From Pegoplata infirma (taxonomy: Eukaryota > Arthropoda > Insecta > Diptera > Anthomyiidae): 64,000 nt of DNA. This document shows positions 46,182 to 57,109 of the stretch, one piece after another. The translations under genes were made by a program, and so were the position numbers. The first letter of the stretch is position 1. Every line of letters begins with the position of its first letter. Where the stretch lies: contig OY992537.1 in assembly GCA_963921195.1 (NCBI GenBank), positions 125,599,347 through 125,663,346 on the forward strand, in the 5' to 3' direction. The notes under the pieces are model-generated. The model searched no databases. It worked only from the letters and a program-made list of their open reading frames with translations, and was not told the origin of the DNA.

Positions 46182-46416
46182 CTTATTTATCCGATCCAAA
46201 CGATCTTACTATCAACAGTTTCATACAGCAAGATGGTGACTCAAGTTCCTATTTATATCGTGATAGTGTTGCCAACCAAATATACTCTGATGTAACATCG
46301 GTAAGATCATTGGCATCGATAGGCATTGGATCAACAGATGGTAGGCGATTAGTAATAAGGCGAGTGCCACAAACACCAACGGAATTGTTAAATATTGTAA
46401 ATCCACCGACACCACA
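46182..46416 (+). CDS. Second coding exon of the host gene
   Basis: It is bounded by TTTCATTTTAG and the donor CA|GTAAGT. In phase 1 it is open throughout and adds about 78 residues: AYLSDPNDLTINSFIQQDG, then SSSYLYRDSVANQIYSDV, SVRSLASIGIGSTDGRRLV and IRRVPQTPTELLNIVNPPTP. This part is less repetitive than exon 1 and looks conserved. It exits in phase 2, so further exons must lie beyond the window or downstream. It is probably cytoplasmic and regulatory; the family is not recognised. Confidence 0.85.
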
Positions 46417-47100
46417 GTAAGTTAAACTTAAAATTAATCAGTAATATCCTAATCTGTGTTTTACCATTTCTATGGGGGAAACAAATTAGAATCTGAGACT
46501 TTTTTAAGGAGTAATGTCTAAGAATCAAAAAGTTCAATCAAAAGAAAATAATATTAACTTAAAGTAGAAGTTCACTTTATTTTCAACTGAATTACACTAC
46601 ACGGTTTTTGCACAGGCTTCTAGCATACATTTTCTAAAGTCTTTTGACCTCATAAACACGAATCTGTCATCGGAAAAGTTACATCGAATCGCCTTCTTAA
46701 GGTATAGGCATTTTAAATGGTCCAAAAAATGGAAACGCCTATCCTTTCTGATGACAGGAGGCCAAAATACTTTATAAAATATACTCTAGAAGTATGTGAA
46801 AAACAAAAGCTGATTTTTGTTAAGTAGTGTTATGTTTTTAAAATCCACTTAAAAAAAATATAAAAAAATAAAATTTAAGTCGTCTTATTATAAATTTTAT
46901 TTTCATTTGGTTGGCCTCTAATACAATGGAAAAAATATCTCAGAATCTGAGACTTTTTCTTAAAAAAATACAACTTATAATCGGGGAGGCTCAAAATCTA
47001 AGTTTTTCTAAATAAAAAAAAAATATAAAGTTAGATATTTTCTAGTGGAAAAATGTCTCAGATTCCTTACAATAAATATCTCAGAATTTCAGATATTTGG
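46417..47100. other. Intron sequence after exon 2
   Basis: It contains traces of the TCTGAGA-type degenerate satellite (46490-46510, 46930-47100). There is a weak inverted pair of about 60 bases near 46650-46760 (TTTTGACCTCATAAACACG... and AGGAGGCCAAAATAC), a possible old MITE. No gene is supported. Confidence 0.4.
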
Positions 47101-47119
47101 TATATTAGATCCTTTTATT

Positions 47120-47340
47120 TTAAAGTATTATTTTGGTACTATTTACAAAAACTACTATTTTGGTACTTTTTACAAAAACTACTATTTTGGTACTTTTTAC
47201 AAAAAGTACTATTTTGGTACTTTATACAAAAAGTACTATTTTGGTACTATTTTACAAAAAGTAGTTTTTATAAAAAATACTATTTTGATACTTTTTACAG
47301 AAAGTACTATTTTGGTACTTTTTTAATTTTTTTTTTTGGT
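47120..47340. repeat. Minisatellite with 26-27 bp units
   Basis: The unit TACTATTTTGGTACTTTTTACAAAAA recurs about seven times. It keeps a tyrosine/phenylalanine-rich open frame by chance. Its TTTTGGTACTTTTTA core resembles the 140-bp and 16-bp repeats at 23-24.7 kb, and scattered GTACC/AAAAAGTA words continue to about 47780. Confidence 0.75.
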
Positions 47341-48921
47341 ACGTTTTATTAGAAAGTGTCCAAATGAAAAAATTGAATAAAAAGTACCGGAAGAGTAACC
47401 TATAGAAAAACTACCGAAATACTTTTTAACAAAAAGTACCAAAATAATAATTTTTAATTTAATGCATTCTTTTCATAAAAAGTACCAAAATACCATAAAA
47501 ACTAATACTTTGAAATTAAAAAAAAAAATTATCAAAACTACCCAAATAATAATTTTTAGTTAAAACTACCGAAGTTTATCTTAGAAAAACTACCGAAATA
47601 TTATTTTTTAATAAAAAGTACATATAAAAAGTAACGAAATAGTATTTTTTAATGCAGGCTACTAAAGTTTAAAATATTACTTTTAATAAATCGTATCAAA
47701 ATACTGTTTTAAGACTTTTAAAAAATTATATCAAAATGGTACCTTTTTTAAAAAGTACTACTCTGGTCATTTTTGTAAAAATAACTGCTTATAAACTATT
47801 AATTTAAAATTATTTTTTTAACGTTCTAATAAAAAATACTTATATAACACAGGGCAACACTTTTTTTTGCCCGGGTTCTGATAGCTAATTTTAAGTAATT
47901 GGGGTACGCTGATTCCAAATCTGGCTACCGTTTCTTTGGGTCAGCTCTAGTTTTTGAGATAAAGCCTAAGGAAACTTTGAAAATAGGTTATTTTTGGCAT
48001 GTTTGTGATTCCATATTTACCAACACTGGTCTTGCATCCAAAAACTGAATGACGATTTAATGTATGTTGGATATGCTGATTCCAAAAATGCTCTTCCTTT
48101 TTTTAATCAACTTTAGTTTTTGAGATATCGCTAAAATAAAATTTTAAAAAATTGCATTCATGCCCTTTTGAAATCGAGCACGTTTATCACGTTGACAGAG
48201 TTTGGGGACCCGATTTAGACTAAATAAGGCACGCAGATTTCAAAAATTCTATTAGTTTTATCGTGCTGGCTTAGGTTTTCGTGTTATGAAGCAACAAAAT
48301 AGCATTTTTTTTATATCTTGTAATTGAATAATTATATCTTTTTATTAGCATTTGCTTAGCAACTTCAGACATTTTCAAAGGGGTTGCGAACTCATTCTGA
48401 CCTTACTAAGAACAATTCCCGGAAACAAATTAACGTATAATGTAAATATGAAGTCAATCAGCTGAATGGTTTGGCTGGAATGATGAGAACGATTTTTCAA
48501 AATTTGCTTGCGTTATAACTCGAAAACTAAAGCTGTCAGAAAAAAGTTAATACCAGTTTTGGAATCCTCGCATCCAATATAGTTAAGTTCGTGTTTAAAA
48601 CTGAGGCTCTAAAATTAGTGTTAGCAATTATAGCCTAGCAAAGTTAGTAAAAAACGCACGTTTTTGACTCTTTACCAGCAATATGCTCGCGAACGAGAGC
48701 TGATGGAACAAATTAGAAAACATTCGGATTCAGCAAACCAAACTCCGTCTAAATCAGTTGTCAAAGGTCAGGCAAATTGAAAAAGTTCAACTTTTGTGAA
48801 CCTGTGTAATTTAAGTAGTAAAGAGTACTTTTTACAAAAAGTACCAAAAAATAACTTAAAAAGTTTTCTACCCAAATGGTATTATTCTATTGTATTAATT
48901 TCACAGAAATTGAAGTATTTT
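47341..48921. other. Intron sequence with decayed repeats
   Basis: It is rich in AAAAAGTACC words to about 47780. A TTTTTTTTGCCCGGGTT end lies at 47860-47876, and GCTGATTCCAAATCTGGC-type text typical of foldback interiors follows. No coding exon could be supported, although a small one cannot be excluded. Confidence 0.4.
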
Positions 48922-49745
48922 TATACCCTACACCACACTGTGGTACAGGGTATAATGAGTTTGTGCTGATGTTTGTAACTACCCCAAATATTGGTCCTAG
49001 ACCCACCTTTAAGTATACCGATCGGCTCAGAATCACTCTTTGAGTCGATTTAGCGATGTTCGTCTGTCCGTCCGCCCGTCCGTCTGTCTGTCCATGTAAA
49101 CGGTGTAAACACGATACAGGTCGTAATTTTTAATCAATTGACTTGAAATTTAAAACTTAAGCCTCTCTTGGCCCAAGGACGAAGCCTATTGAAATTGAAA
49201 ATCGATCCATATTTAGACCTAGCCCCCATAAAAAGGTCCTTTTTAGTTTTGGCTCAAATGACTCTAATAACCGTATTATAATAGGTAATTTTTCGAAATT
49301 TGGCAAGTAAACGTGTTTTGTCTTCACAAATCACCATTCCGGGTTTTAAAGTAATCGAACCGGTTCTTCTTGTAGCCCCCATACAAACAACCTTCCCGAT
49401 TTTCAAATAAATCTCTCAAATTTCATGAAAATATAAAATATTTAATCAAAATTTTGTTTGGGTATGTCAAACGCGTACTTAAATAACCTTATCAAATCTG
49501 ATAATTATCGGACCAGTTTTGGACTAAGGCCCCTTGCAAAAATTTGGCCCGATATTCAGTTAAAGCGATTTATTGCCAACAAATAGAAACCTTTTTCACT
49601 CAAATTTGATTTGTGAGTGTTTTTTACACTAATTAAAGGTTTGACAAAATATAATTCTAATCGGTCCATGGAAACCATTTTCCGGTACCCATTTTCCGGG
49701 AAACTCTGGTGTAGGGTATTATATGGTCGGTCTTGACCGACTATA
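48922..49745 (+). mobile_element. Mini-me-like repeat, second subfamily (plus orientation)
   Basis: It starts TATACCCTACACCACACTGTGG, has a GTCTGTCCGTCCGCCCGTCC tract at about 49060-49095, and ends with GGTCGGTCTTGACCGACTATA. It is the reverse-complement partner of 7243-8073. It abuts the next mini-me repeat (49751) within a few bases, head to tail. Confidence 0.7.
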
Positions 49746-49846
49746 ATTTTTATACCCTCCAACCACAGTATGGGGGTATACTCACTTTGTAATTCCGTTT
49801 GTAACGCATCGAAATATCGGTCGGGGACCCCATAAAGTATATATAT

Positions 49847-51139
49847 TAGGGTGGGTCGATTTTTTTTGTCAAAAATCGTATAGCAAAAACATAATCTACT
49901 AGAAATTCTAAGAACATTTTCCAAAGAAACCATGTTTCTAAAATCAAGCCCTATACCGCGCCTAACGACATGAAGATTTGTCCTTAAGTCCTTTTTTCAT
50001 AAGCAAAACATAGAACTTGACTCTTATTTGGTGTTCGTGTTAATTTTTGGGCTTTGGTGTGCTCCGAAGTATATAGTAAAATTTTATTGGCATCATTTTT
50101 GTAGAACATTTCATCCACACCCTCCCCCTCTTTCGGGGTGTTTTTTGCGATTTGTTAGAATAGAGCCAAAAAATACCGTTATGGGAGGGAGTTAGAGGGT
50201 TAATATGTTTCATAAAAATTTTTGCCATAATATTATACCGATAAGCTGCAAGAACTTATCCAGCGGCAATTAGTAAAACATAATTCGATTTTTGGGATTA
50301 AGTATGACCGGCAAGTCTATTAGACATAATCCCTGAAATGGAGAAATAAATAATTAGATTAATTTGTAATAAAAACACCACAGACGAAAAATTATAATAA
50401 GAAATTTTAACAATAAATCGCTGCTTTTATCGTTAATTCATGGTAATTTTACTCCATTATTTATTTTATATTGGGCTGCAGTATATTAACATGTAGCGTG
50501 ATACTCTGAAAGTAAGTGCAGGGGTTGTGGGTTCGATTCCCTCCAAAGCCTTTGTATGTTAATTATTTTTTTTAGTAAATAAAAGTATGTAATTGAGGAT
50601 CATAATGATATTTCGTAAAAAAAAAAACACTTGGATACTTTTGTGGGATGAAATTAAAGAGTTGCATATCGGAGAGGAAAAAAGCTGTGTTCGATAAAAA
50701 TTTTTGATAATTGAATATTTTTACATCAGTATTTGTTTTATTTTGAGTAAATTTTTTTTTTTTTGTAAAAAAAAAAAATTTTGGGTATAAATTTTTTTGA
50801 GTGTAATTTCTTTTTTTTTTTTTTGAGTGTAAAATTTCTTTTTTACTTTTTTTTTGAGTGACAAAAATAGTTTCTAAAATATTTTTTTGGCTTACCATTC
50901 CTTTTCAAAGCGTGTTTAGCGTTTTTTTCAACACGGGAGTTCGGTTTAGAACCCATCTAAAATTCCCCATTTTGCTAATAACTTAAAGACAGACGGATTT
51001 TCATGTCGTTAGGCGCGGTATAGGGTTTGATTTTAGACCAATGGTATCTTTGGAAAAGTTTCTTAGAATTTCTTGTAGATTTTGTTTTTGCTATACGATT
51101 TTTCAGTTTTTTTCGATCCATACAAATCGACCCGCCCTA
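49847..51139. mobile_element. 1.3-kb hAT-like element with about 150-bp TIRs and ATATATAT TSD
   Basis: The ends are TAGGGTGGGTCGATTT and AAATCGACCCGCCCTA. Inverted homology continues for about 150 bases (for example TATACCGCGCCTAACGACAT near 49951, mirrored by ATGTCGTTAGGCGCGGTATA near 51003). ATATATAT lies on both sides (49839-49846 and 51140-51147). Removing one copy restores the core as found at 21087-21105. It contains a tRNA-like module and no transposase. Confidence 0.85.
50474..50552 (+). repeat. tRNA-like module
   Basis: TATTAACATGTAGCGTGATAC (weak A-box region) is followed by GTGGGTTCGATTCCCTCC with an exact B-box (50530-50540). It resembles the module at 29042-29112 (TAGCGTGATA, CTCTGAA, GTGGGTTCGATTCC). 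It sits inside the element 49847-51139. Confidence 0.55.
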
Positions 51140-51583
51140 ATATATATTATTGATCCATGATCGATTCTAAGATATTCTGAGAATGTCCGTCCGTCCGTCT
51201 GTCTGTAGATGGCACGATACAATCTAAAATAAAAGAGCTAGCCTCCTGCAATTTGGCATATATGTCTTATGGTCCTAGGCAGGTTAAGTTCGTAAATGAG
51301 CAAAATCAGCTCAGGGGGAAAAAGTTCCCCCTTGAAGAACTAAACCAACCTCTGAAAAAATACACTTTATTACAAATTTTTTTTTTGTATTTTTGTTAAA
51401 TAAAAGAAACATTTATTATATTTATCGGGATGGGAAGGTGCTCTCAACGTCCCCCACTGACCCCATCACCCCCCCCCCCCCCCCCAAACAAACGCCCCTG
51501 ACAATTTTTTTTTTTTTACATTTTAGAGGGTATAAAAGATTCGGCACAGCCGAATTTAACACTCTCACTCGTTCTTACTTGTT

Positions 51584-52495
51584 TTTTTTTAGAAAAGATT
51601 GTCTATGAATATAGAATTTTGTAAAACATTACAGTGCGCGGCAAGGCATCAAGTAACCAAACAGATGATCAAAAGTAACCGAATAACTTAGAAAAATACA
51701 AAACGATACATGGTGTAAAAACTATGTTAAGGTGTAAATGCCATAAAAGTCATACAAAATTAAATGTATCATCTCGTTTTTCTGGTTAAATAGTAATTTA
51801 AACTGCTGTAAATTGTTTTTAAACAAATATTTACTGATTTTTATTTATGAGAATTTTAACACAATTTAAAAAAAATAAAAAAAACTAGATAGATTAAACA
51901 AACATATTTTTTAAAATTTATTTTAAAAACTAGGAAAAGCCACATGATGTTTTTTTTTCTTCAACTTGTAGAGTTGCTTTAAGGAAACAAGTGTAAAGGG
52001 CTAAGCAAAACGTGCAGAAAGAAAATCTTAAAAAAAATTTAAACTATAATTAGCAATTTAAATAAATAACAAAAAAAACCTATAAAATGATTTTAATTTT
52101 GTATTTGAAAGTCTAAATTTATTGACCAGAAAATTAAGTTTATTTAAAAATTAACACTTTTCTTGAATGTCTAATCTAACACGATTTAAAGTATAGAAAA
52201 ATACAAATAAAAAATCATTAAATTTATAAAGTACACAAGAATTAATAATTTAGGAAAACAGAGGTTTTTAGGATCTAAAAATTATTTGAAAGTTTTAGTA
52301 GTCGATAGACGCTCCACTAAAACGGATGGATTTTAAAATTTCGAATCTAAACAAAACGAACGAATCTAAATAAAAAAATTCTTTAAGGCAATGGATATAA
52401 AAAAGTGATATTTAAAAGAAAATAAAAATTATTGGATAAATTACAAAAAATTATTTAATTTTAAATTGTTTAAAATACAATAAAATTATAGCAAA
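51584..52495 (+). promoter_or_regulatory. Upstream region of the candidate alternative first exon
   Basis: AT-rich, almost repeat-free DNA that contrasts with the dense repeats on either side, as expected for a retained regulatory region or 5' UTR. No core promoter motif was placed with confidence. Confidence 0.3.
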
Positions 52496-52569
52496 ATGGC
52501 TACTCGTTACGATATGGATGGTTTATCTTCCGAGCAATCCTACAGACGTTTTAAACGTATTGCAAAAGT
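52496..52569 (+). CDS. Candidate alternative first coding exon (24 codons plus 2 bases)
   Basis: The start lies in an ideal fly context (GCAAAATGG). The frame encodes MATRYDMDGLSSEQSYRRFK and RIAK, then reaches a strong donor GT|GTAAGT at 52570; unspliced, it would stop at once. It exits in phase 2, exactly like exon 2 at 46416, so both could splice to the same downstream exon. The peptide is charged and has no signal peptide or membrane segment. It could instead be the first exon of a separate downstream gene. Confidence 0.55.
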
Positions 52570-52934
52570 GTAAGTTTTATACATTGTAAGGAAATTATCG
52601 CTAAATTGAAAAAATATAAAATAGTAAAATTACAACAAATCATTCCATTTTACAACTTTTTTGCCCATTGTTTACCCCTTTTACCCTAAACAATTTAATT
52701 TTCTAAATATGTCCTTTTCTTGGATATCTTGGGGGGTCTTTAGCTCAATAGTCATTCAAAAAGTACAAATTTTCCATTTGTACCCAATTTTGTCCCCTTC
52801 GAATCGATATTTTAAAAACCTTTTTTTTTCATATATTTTTTTTTACCGAAGGACCCTAGACTAAAAATAAGACCATTATTTTAGGAAATCGAAAAAGTAC
52901 CAAAGTAAATTTTTAACCCATTTTTAACATCTTA
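52570..52934. other. Intron sequence after the candidate first exon
   Basis: It begins at the GTAAGT donor. It contains text like the 140-bp repeat family (CCAAAGTAAATTTTTAACCC, AGACCATTATTTTAGG). No further exon is recognised in this window. Confidence 0.35.
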
Positions 52935-53520
52935 CAAGGAAAGTATCTCAACCCTTATGAAACGATTTGCCAGAAACTTAAAATATATATAAATGACACG
53001 ATTTTAAGGTTGGGGTGTCTCGGCTTTTCGGCCATATCAGTGTTTCAAAATTTCGTTGTCCCCTTATGAAACCATATGGACCTCCGGGAAAATTTCGATA
53101 ACTCACGAACTAACAGGAATATCCTCTAGAGCAAAAATACGTGTCGACTTAAATTTAATAAAGATTATTTCGTATTCATATGGCCATCGTAGCTCTATGT
53201 CTTCATATAAATACCCCCAAAATTTTCACATTTTCAGAAAAAAGGGATTTAACGAAGCCAAACTTTTACAAGGTTATGCCACCTTTGGATAGGCATTAAA
53301 AAACCTTTCTTCTCATATGTAAACATCATATAGTTTCTTAGAAAGAAATGGCTGAAAAATCCAAAAAACGATTTTTTCGCCATTTTTTAACCCATGTTTT
53401 GAACCCCTAAATCCCCGATATGGCCGATAAGCCGAGACACCCCAACCTTAGAATTGTCTCTTTTATATATATTTTACGTTTCATGCAAATCGGTTCATAA
53501 GGGTTGAGATACTTCCCTTG
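52935..53520. mobile_element. MITE with CAAGGAAAGTATCTC TIR and TTA target duplication
   Basis: The left end CAAGGAAAGTATCTCAACCC and the right end GGGTTGAGATACTTCCCTTG are inverted, with TTA at 52932-52934 and 53521-53523. Inner arms also mirror (GGTTGGGGTGTCTCGGCTTTTCGGCC near 53010 against GCCGAGACACCCCAACC near 53430). Same family type as 1285-1800. Confidence 0.8.
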
Positions 53521-53523
53521 TTA

Positions 53524-53929
53524 GTATCAGAAATTCGTAGTCTTTTTTCCTTTGTTTCGGTGGAGGATCCACCATTCAAAAAATTAAGTTTTAATACAAA
53601 TTATTTTAGAAAATCGAAAAAGTACCAAAGTACAATTTGTTACTCCTTTTTGACCTCTTAGAATCCGAAATTATTACATTTTTTTTTGAAATGTTGTGTT
53701 TTGTTGGAGAATCCCACATTCCGAAAATCCAGTTTTTTGACTTATTTGCGGAGACTGAAAAAATAAAAAAAGTGGACTTTTTTACCTTAAAGAATCGAAA
53801 CTTTCTAAAAATTACTTTTGTCAGAATGACTAAGCACTACAGTTGTAAATTATTCGACTTCCAACTTTGTTCGAATAATTCAAATAATTGTTTTTGTTAA
53901 ATCTTAAAAATTATTCGATTAATCGATGG
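53524..53929. other. Unassigned sequence
   Basis: It resumes the 140-bp-repeat-like text interrupted by the MITE (AGAAAATCGAAAAAGTACCAAAGTAC). An 87-codon frame here lacks any domain and overlaps repeat text. No gene is supported. Confidence 0.4.
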
Positions 53930-55490
53930 CTCGAAAAAAGCCATCTTGGTGGTCAAATGAGTTGCAGACGAGCAGAGATTCCTGCAGAAAGCTCTTTAAT
54001 AAGGCTAAATCTTCAAGAGCGGACGAGGACTGGTATGCATACAGGCTTTAACTTAAGAGTTATAAGAAGATGATCAGAATTGCCAAATGTGATTCTTGGA
54101 AAAACTTTTGTGGAAACATAGAAGACGTTTCTGAAAGATCCTAATGGGATGTGGTCTTTCTTCAGTGAAGAGTCGCTGGATCTCCTTCTAAACACGCATT
54201 CTCCTGGCAATTCCATGACGCCGTTTTAAGCTTTGGAACGTTCTGACGCCCAAGCATCCGAAATTGCTTTGGAAATAATAAATATGCCAACATTAATCTG
54301 AGCGATTAAATGCTTCAGGTCCTATAAATCTCCTGGACCTGATGGTATAATACCGGCTGAGATGCAGCAAGTGTCGGACGATATAGCCCCTTCGCTGCAT
54401 AAACCGGTCGTATATTCCTTTAAAATGGAGAGATGGAGTCGTTTTAATCCCGAAGGCTGGGAAAAATTCCCACACAGCTCCGAAGGATTTCAGACCAATT
54501 AGTCAGTCTTCTTTTTTGTTAAAGACAATGGAACGAATCATGGACTCATATTTGCGTAGAGTGATTGACACGAGGTTGCTTTCGACAAGGCAACATGCAT
54601 ACAGTAAGGGTAGATCATCGGAAACAGCTCTTCATGAGCTCGTTGTTACCATCGAGAGATCGCTTTCGGTAAAGGAGTACACTATGTTGGCCTTTCTTGA
54701 CATAGAGGGAGCTTTTAATAATGTCATCCCAGACTCGATACGTGTGGCATTGTCTGGTCTGGGAGTAAATTTACTCTCAGACCAGACAATTAAGTGTGGG
54801 AATGTTTAAATGGTGGAAAGCTTACTTGCCAATAGACGTATAACGGGTGAATTAGAAGCGTCTGTCATATCTCGATTTGTCAATAGGGGCACACCACAGG
54901 GAGGTGTTCTTTCGCCGATTCTTTGGAACCTGGCACTGAATTCAATGCTGCTATCTCTAGAAGCACGCGGTTGTCATGTTGTCGCATATGCTGACGATGT
55001 CGAGATAGCGGTAAAGGGAAAGCATTTGCCAAAATTGAAGGACATTCCTCAGGGTTCTCTAAAATATCTGTCTAAATGGGAAAGCGGTTGTGGTCTAGAA
55101 TTTAATCCAAGTAAAACAGAGCTTGTTTTGTTTACAAGGAAAAAAAAAAGATCCCTGCTTTTGATTCTATTTCTCTGGCACTGAAATCACATTCTCGATG
55201 GAGCCAAGTATCTTGGAGTATTTCTAGATAGGAAGTTGAATTTCAGGCGTAACATTGAGGAACGGGTTAGAAAAGCAACGATTTCTTTATATTTCTGCAA
55301 AAGGGCCATTCGAAAACGATGGGGTTTTAGCCCTGAAGTCGTTTATTGGATCTATACAGCGGTGGTGCGTCCAATTTTTCTGTATGGAATCATTGTCTGG
55401 TGGCCTGCTTTGAAAACAAAAGCACTGTGTCTTTATCACGAAGGTACAGAGAATGGCGTCGATGTTGTACTACACCTACGGCTGCATTAA
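53930..55490 (+). pseudogene. LINE ORF2 reverse transcriptase with YADD motif
   Basis: In order: linker (WWSNEL-like), SPGPDG (54330), IPKAGKN-like text, DFRPISQS (54485), ERIMDSYLRRVID, RQHAYSKGRSSETALHELV, FLDIEGAFNNVIPDSI, GTPQGGVLSPILWNL (54889) and the catalytic AYADDVEIA (54984-55010), then the thumb with LEFNPSKTELVLF. Frames shift near 54140, 54400, 54790 and 55140. This enzyme would copy the element RNA at the nicked target; here it is dead. Confidence 0.85.
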
Positions 55491-55694
55491 AAAGCCTCCT
55501 TCCCCTGATACCATTGGACATATTGGGTAGGCAGTATGCGGCTACGTCGGCAATTCGACTTAATAGCACACTGCAATGGAGGAGCAGCGATTGTTGCCAT
55601 AGCGCGATCTTGAGCCTTTTTGAGCGCCACTTTACCAGTATGATACCATCCAGGATGTCTTGGATGGGAGGCATTCCGGGTAGTGGAGCCACCA

Positions 55695-56868
55695 TAATTT
55701 TTTAAACAGATAGATCGAGGCTGCACGAGCAAGTGGGCTTTGGAGTCTATTCGGAAGAGCTTGGATTGAGCCTGGCTCGACAATTGCCAGATAATTGCAG
55801 TGTTTACCAGGCAGAGATGCTGGCAATAAAGGAAGTGGCTGAGTTGAAATATTTTGTCTACAACCGCAGTCAACATCTATTCTGACAGTCAAGCCACGGT
55901 CAAGTTTCAGGAGTCCATGTTTCTGAAAACAAGATCTGCCCTCAACTGCCGCACGTCTTTAAATGAGATGGCCAAGCAGTTTGATATACGACTAGTATGG
56001 GTCCCAGGGCACAGAGACATTCCAGGGAATTGTAAAGCCGATGAGCTTGCAAGACTGAGAACTACCTTACAGGTTCCAACAGAATTGGAACACTTAAAAA
56101 ATTATGTTAGTAAAATCAACTGAAAATGTCAGTTAAAATAACTACTTTGTAAGTTGTTTTGGGGTCAACTACTTTTTCAGTTAAATCAACTAACAATGTT
56201 AGTTATTTTAACTGACAAAAAACAACTGACTTATGTAGTAAAAACTACTTACATTTGTAGTCAAAACAACTAAAATGTAGTAAAAATAAAAAAATCAATA
56301 TATAATTTTTTTTTTCAAAACATTTTTCAGAAAAAAAAATTGAAGACCAAATTTTTTCCAAGTTTTTTTTTTTTAAAAAAAAGTTGTGAAAAATAAAAAT
56401 AACGTTTTTTTTTTTTTTTTTGGAAAAAAAACTTTAAAACTTTTCAGAGATAAAATAAATAAAATTAACTACTTTAAATAACTGTTACTACATCACAGTA
56501 CTTTTTTGTTAGTTGTTCAAAAAAACGACTTAAAATAACTAACAGAAATAGTTGTTTGATATTTTTCATACAAAAACAACTGACTTTGTAGTTGAAAACA
56601 ACTAACTACTGTAAAATATACAAATAACTAACATGTAGTAACTTACATAATTTTCTGAGTGAATATGTTGGTATGACTCTAGAAACTTGCAAGCAAAATC
56701 TACGGCTTTGTTCCGCGACGGAGGCTAATCAGAGATGGGCAGATGGATTGGCTTGTGAGACTACACGACAGATTTGGCTTTCTCTTAATCAGAGGCGCAC
56801 AAGTGAGCTGATATCGCTTCCAAAGGTTAGATTTCGACAGTGGTTGCTATAATTACCGGACAATATTT
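55695..56868 (+). pseudogene. LINE RNase H domain, split by a MITE
   Basis: TDRSRLHEQVGFGVYSEELG (55706; the usual TDGS is TDRS), YQAEMLAIKE (catalytic Glu, 55808), then a frame change, YSDSQATVKF (catalytic Asp, 55878), and VWVPGHRDIPGNCKADELAR (His and last Asp, 55996-56052). The frame continues over the MITE: TELE at 56090 rejoins YVGMTLETCK at 56664 and keeps the frame when the MITE and its two-base duplication are removed. Confidence 0.8.
56091..56661. mobile_element. 571-bp MITE in LINE copy B, reverse complement of 27272-27832
   Basis: The ends are CACTTAAAAAATTATGTTAG and CTTACATAATTTTCTGAGTG. The flanking duplication is AA and not TA. The LINE frame is restored across the site. It has the same interior CAACTAAC/GTTAGTTG inverted repeats as its partner 29 kb away. 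Confidence 0.85.
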
Positions 56869-56874
56869 TATAGG

Positions 56875-57109
56875 AAAGAGCGGTTAAATGTGCCGTCAAA
56901 TTACATTTGCCGGAGTTGTATGGATGAAGAGGAGTTTGGAAACTTTCGAACACTTCATTTGCCATTTTCCGGCACTTTCTGGTCAGAAAATTGCTTCACT
57001 GGGATTTAGGGAGCTGCACAATATTTCTGATTTGTCAGATATCAAAATTCATAAGAAGCTTAAACCGGTTTTACGGCAGGGACCAGTAGGGAAACCTCTC
57101 AGAGTCTAA
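56875..57109 (+). pseudogene. LINE ORF2 C-terminal Cys/His segment
   Basis: NYICRSCMDEEE in one frame is followed, after a one-base break, by ETFEHFICHFPALSGQKIAS and LGFRELHNISDLSDIKI in the next. Together they form a C-x2-C...H-x3-C arrangement found at the C terminus of LOA/I-type ORF2 proteins. The ORF ends at 57109. The 3' UTR follows and is broken by the hAT element. Confidence 0.7.

Larger units (their letters stand above)
49751..51583 (+). mobile_element. Mini-me repeat interrupted in its (TA)n core
   Basis: It starts TATACCCTCCAACCACAGTATG. The core AAAGTATATATAT is split by a 1.3-kb hAT-like element, then resumes with TATTGATCCATGATCG, GTCCGTCCGTCCGTCTGTCT, and ends with GGGTATAAAAGATTCGGCACAGCCGAATTTAACACTCTCAC...CTTACTTGTT. 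The terminal GATTCGGCACAGCCGAATT forms a hairpin. Confidence 0.75.

Noticed and set aside
47045..47352. Overlapping 93- and 99-codon Tyr/Phe-rich frames
   Set aside because: Both are frame-shifted readings of the 26-bp minisatellite.
55390..55892. Three minus-strand frames of 86-129 codons
   Set aside because: They are antisense shadows of the LINE RT and RNase H region, whose plus-strand motifs are clear.
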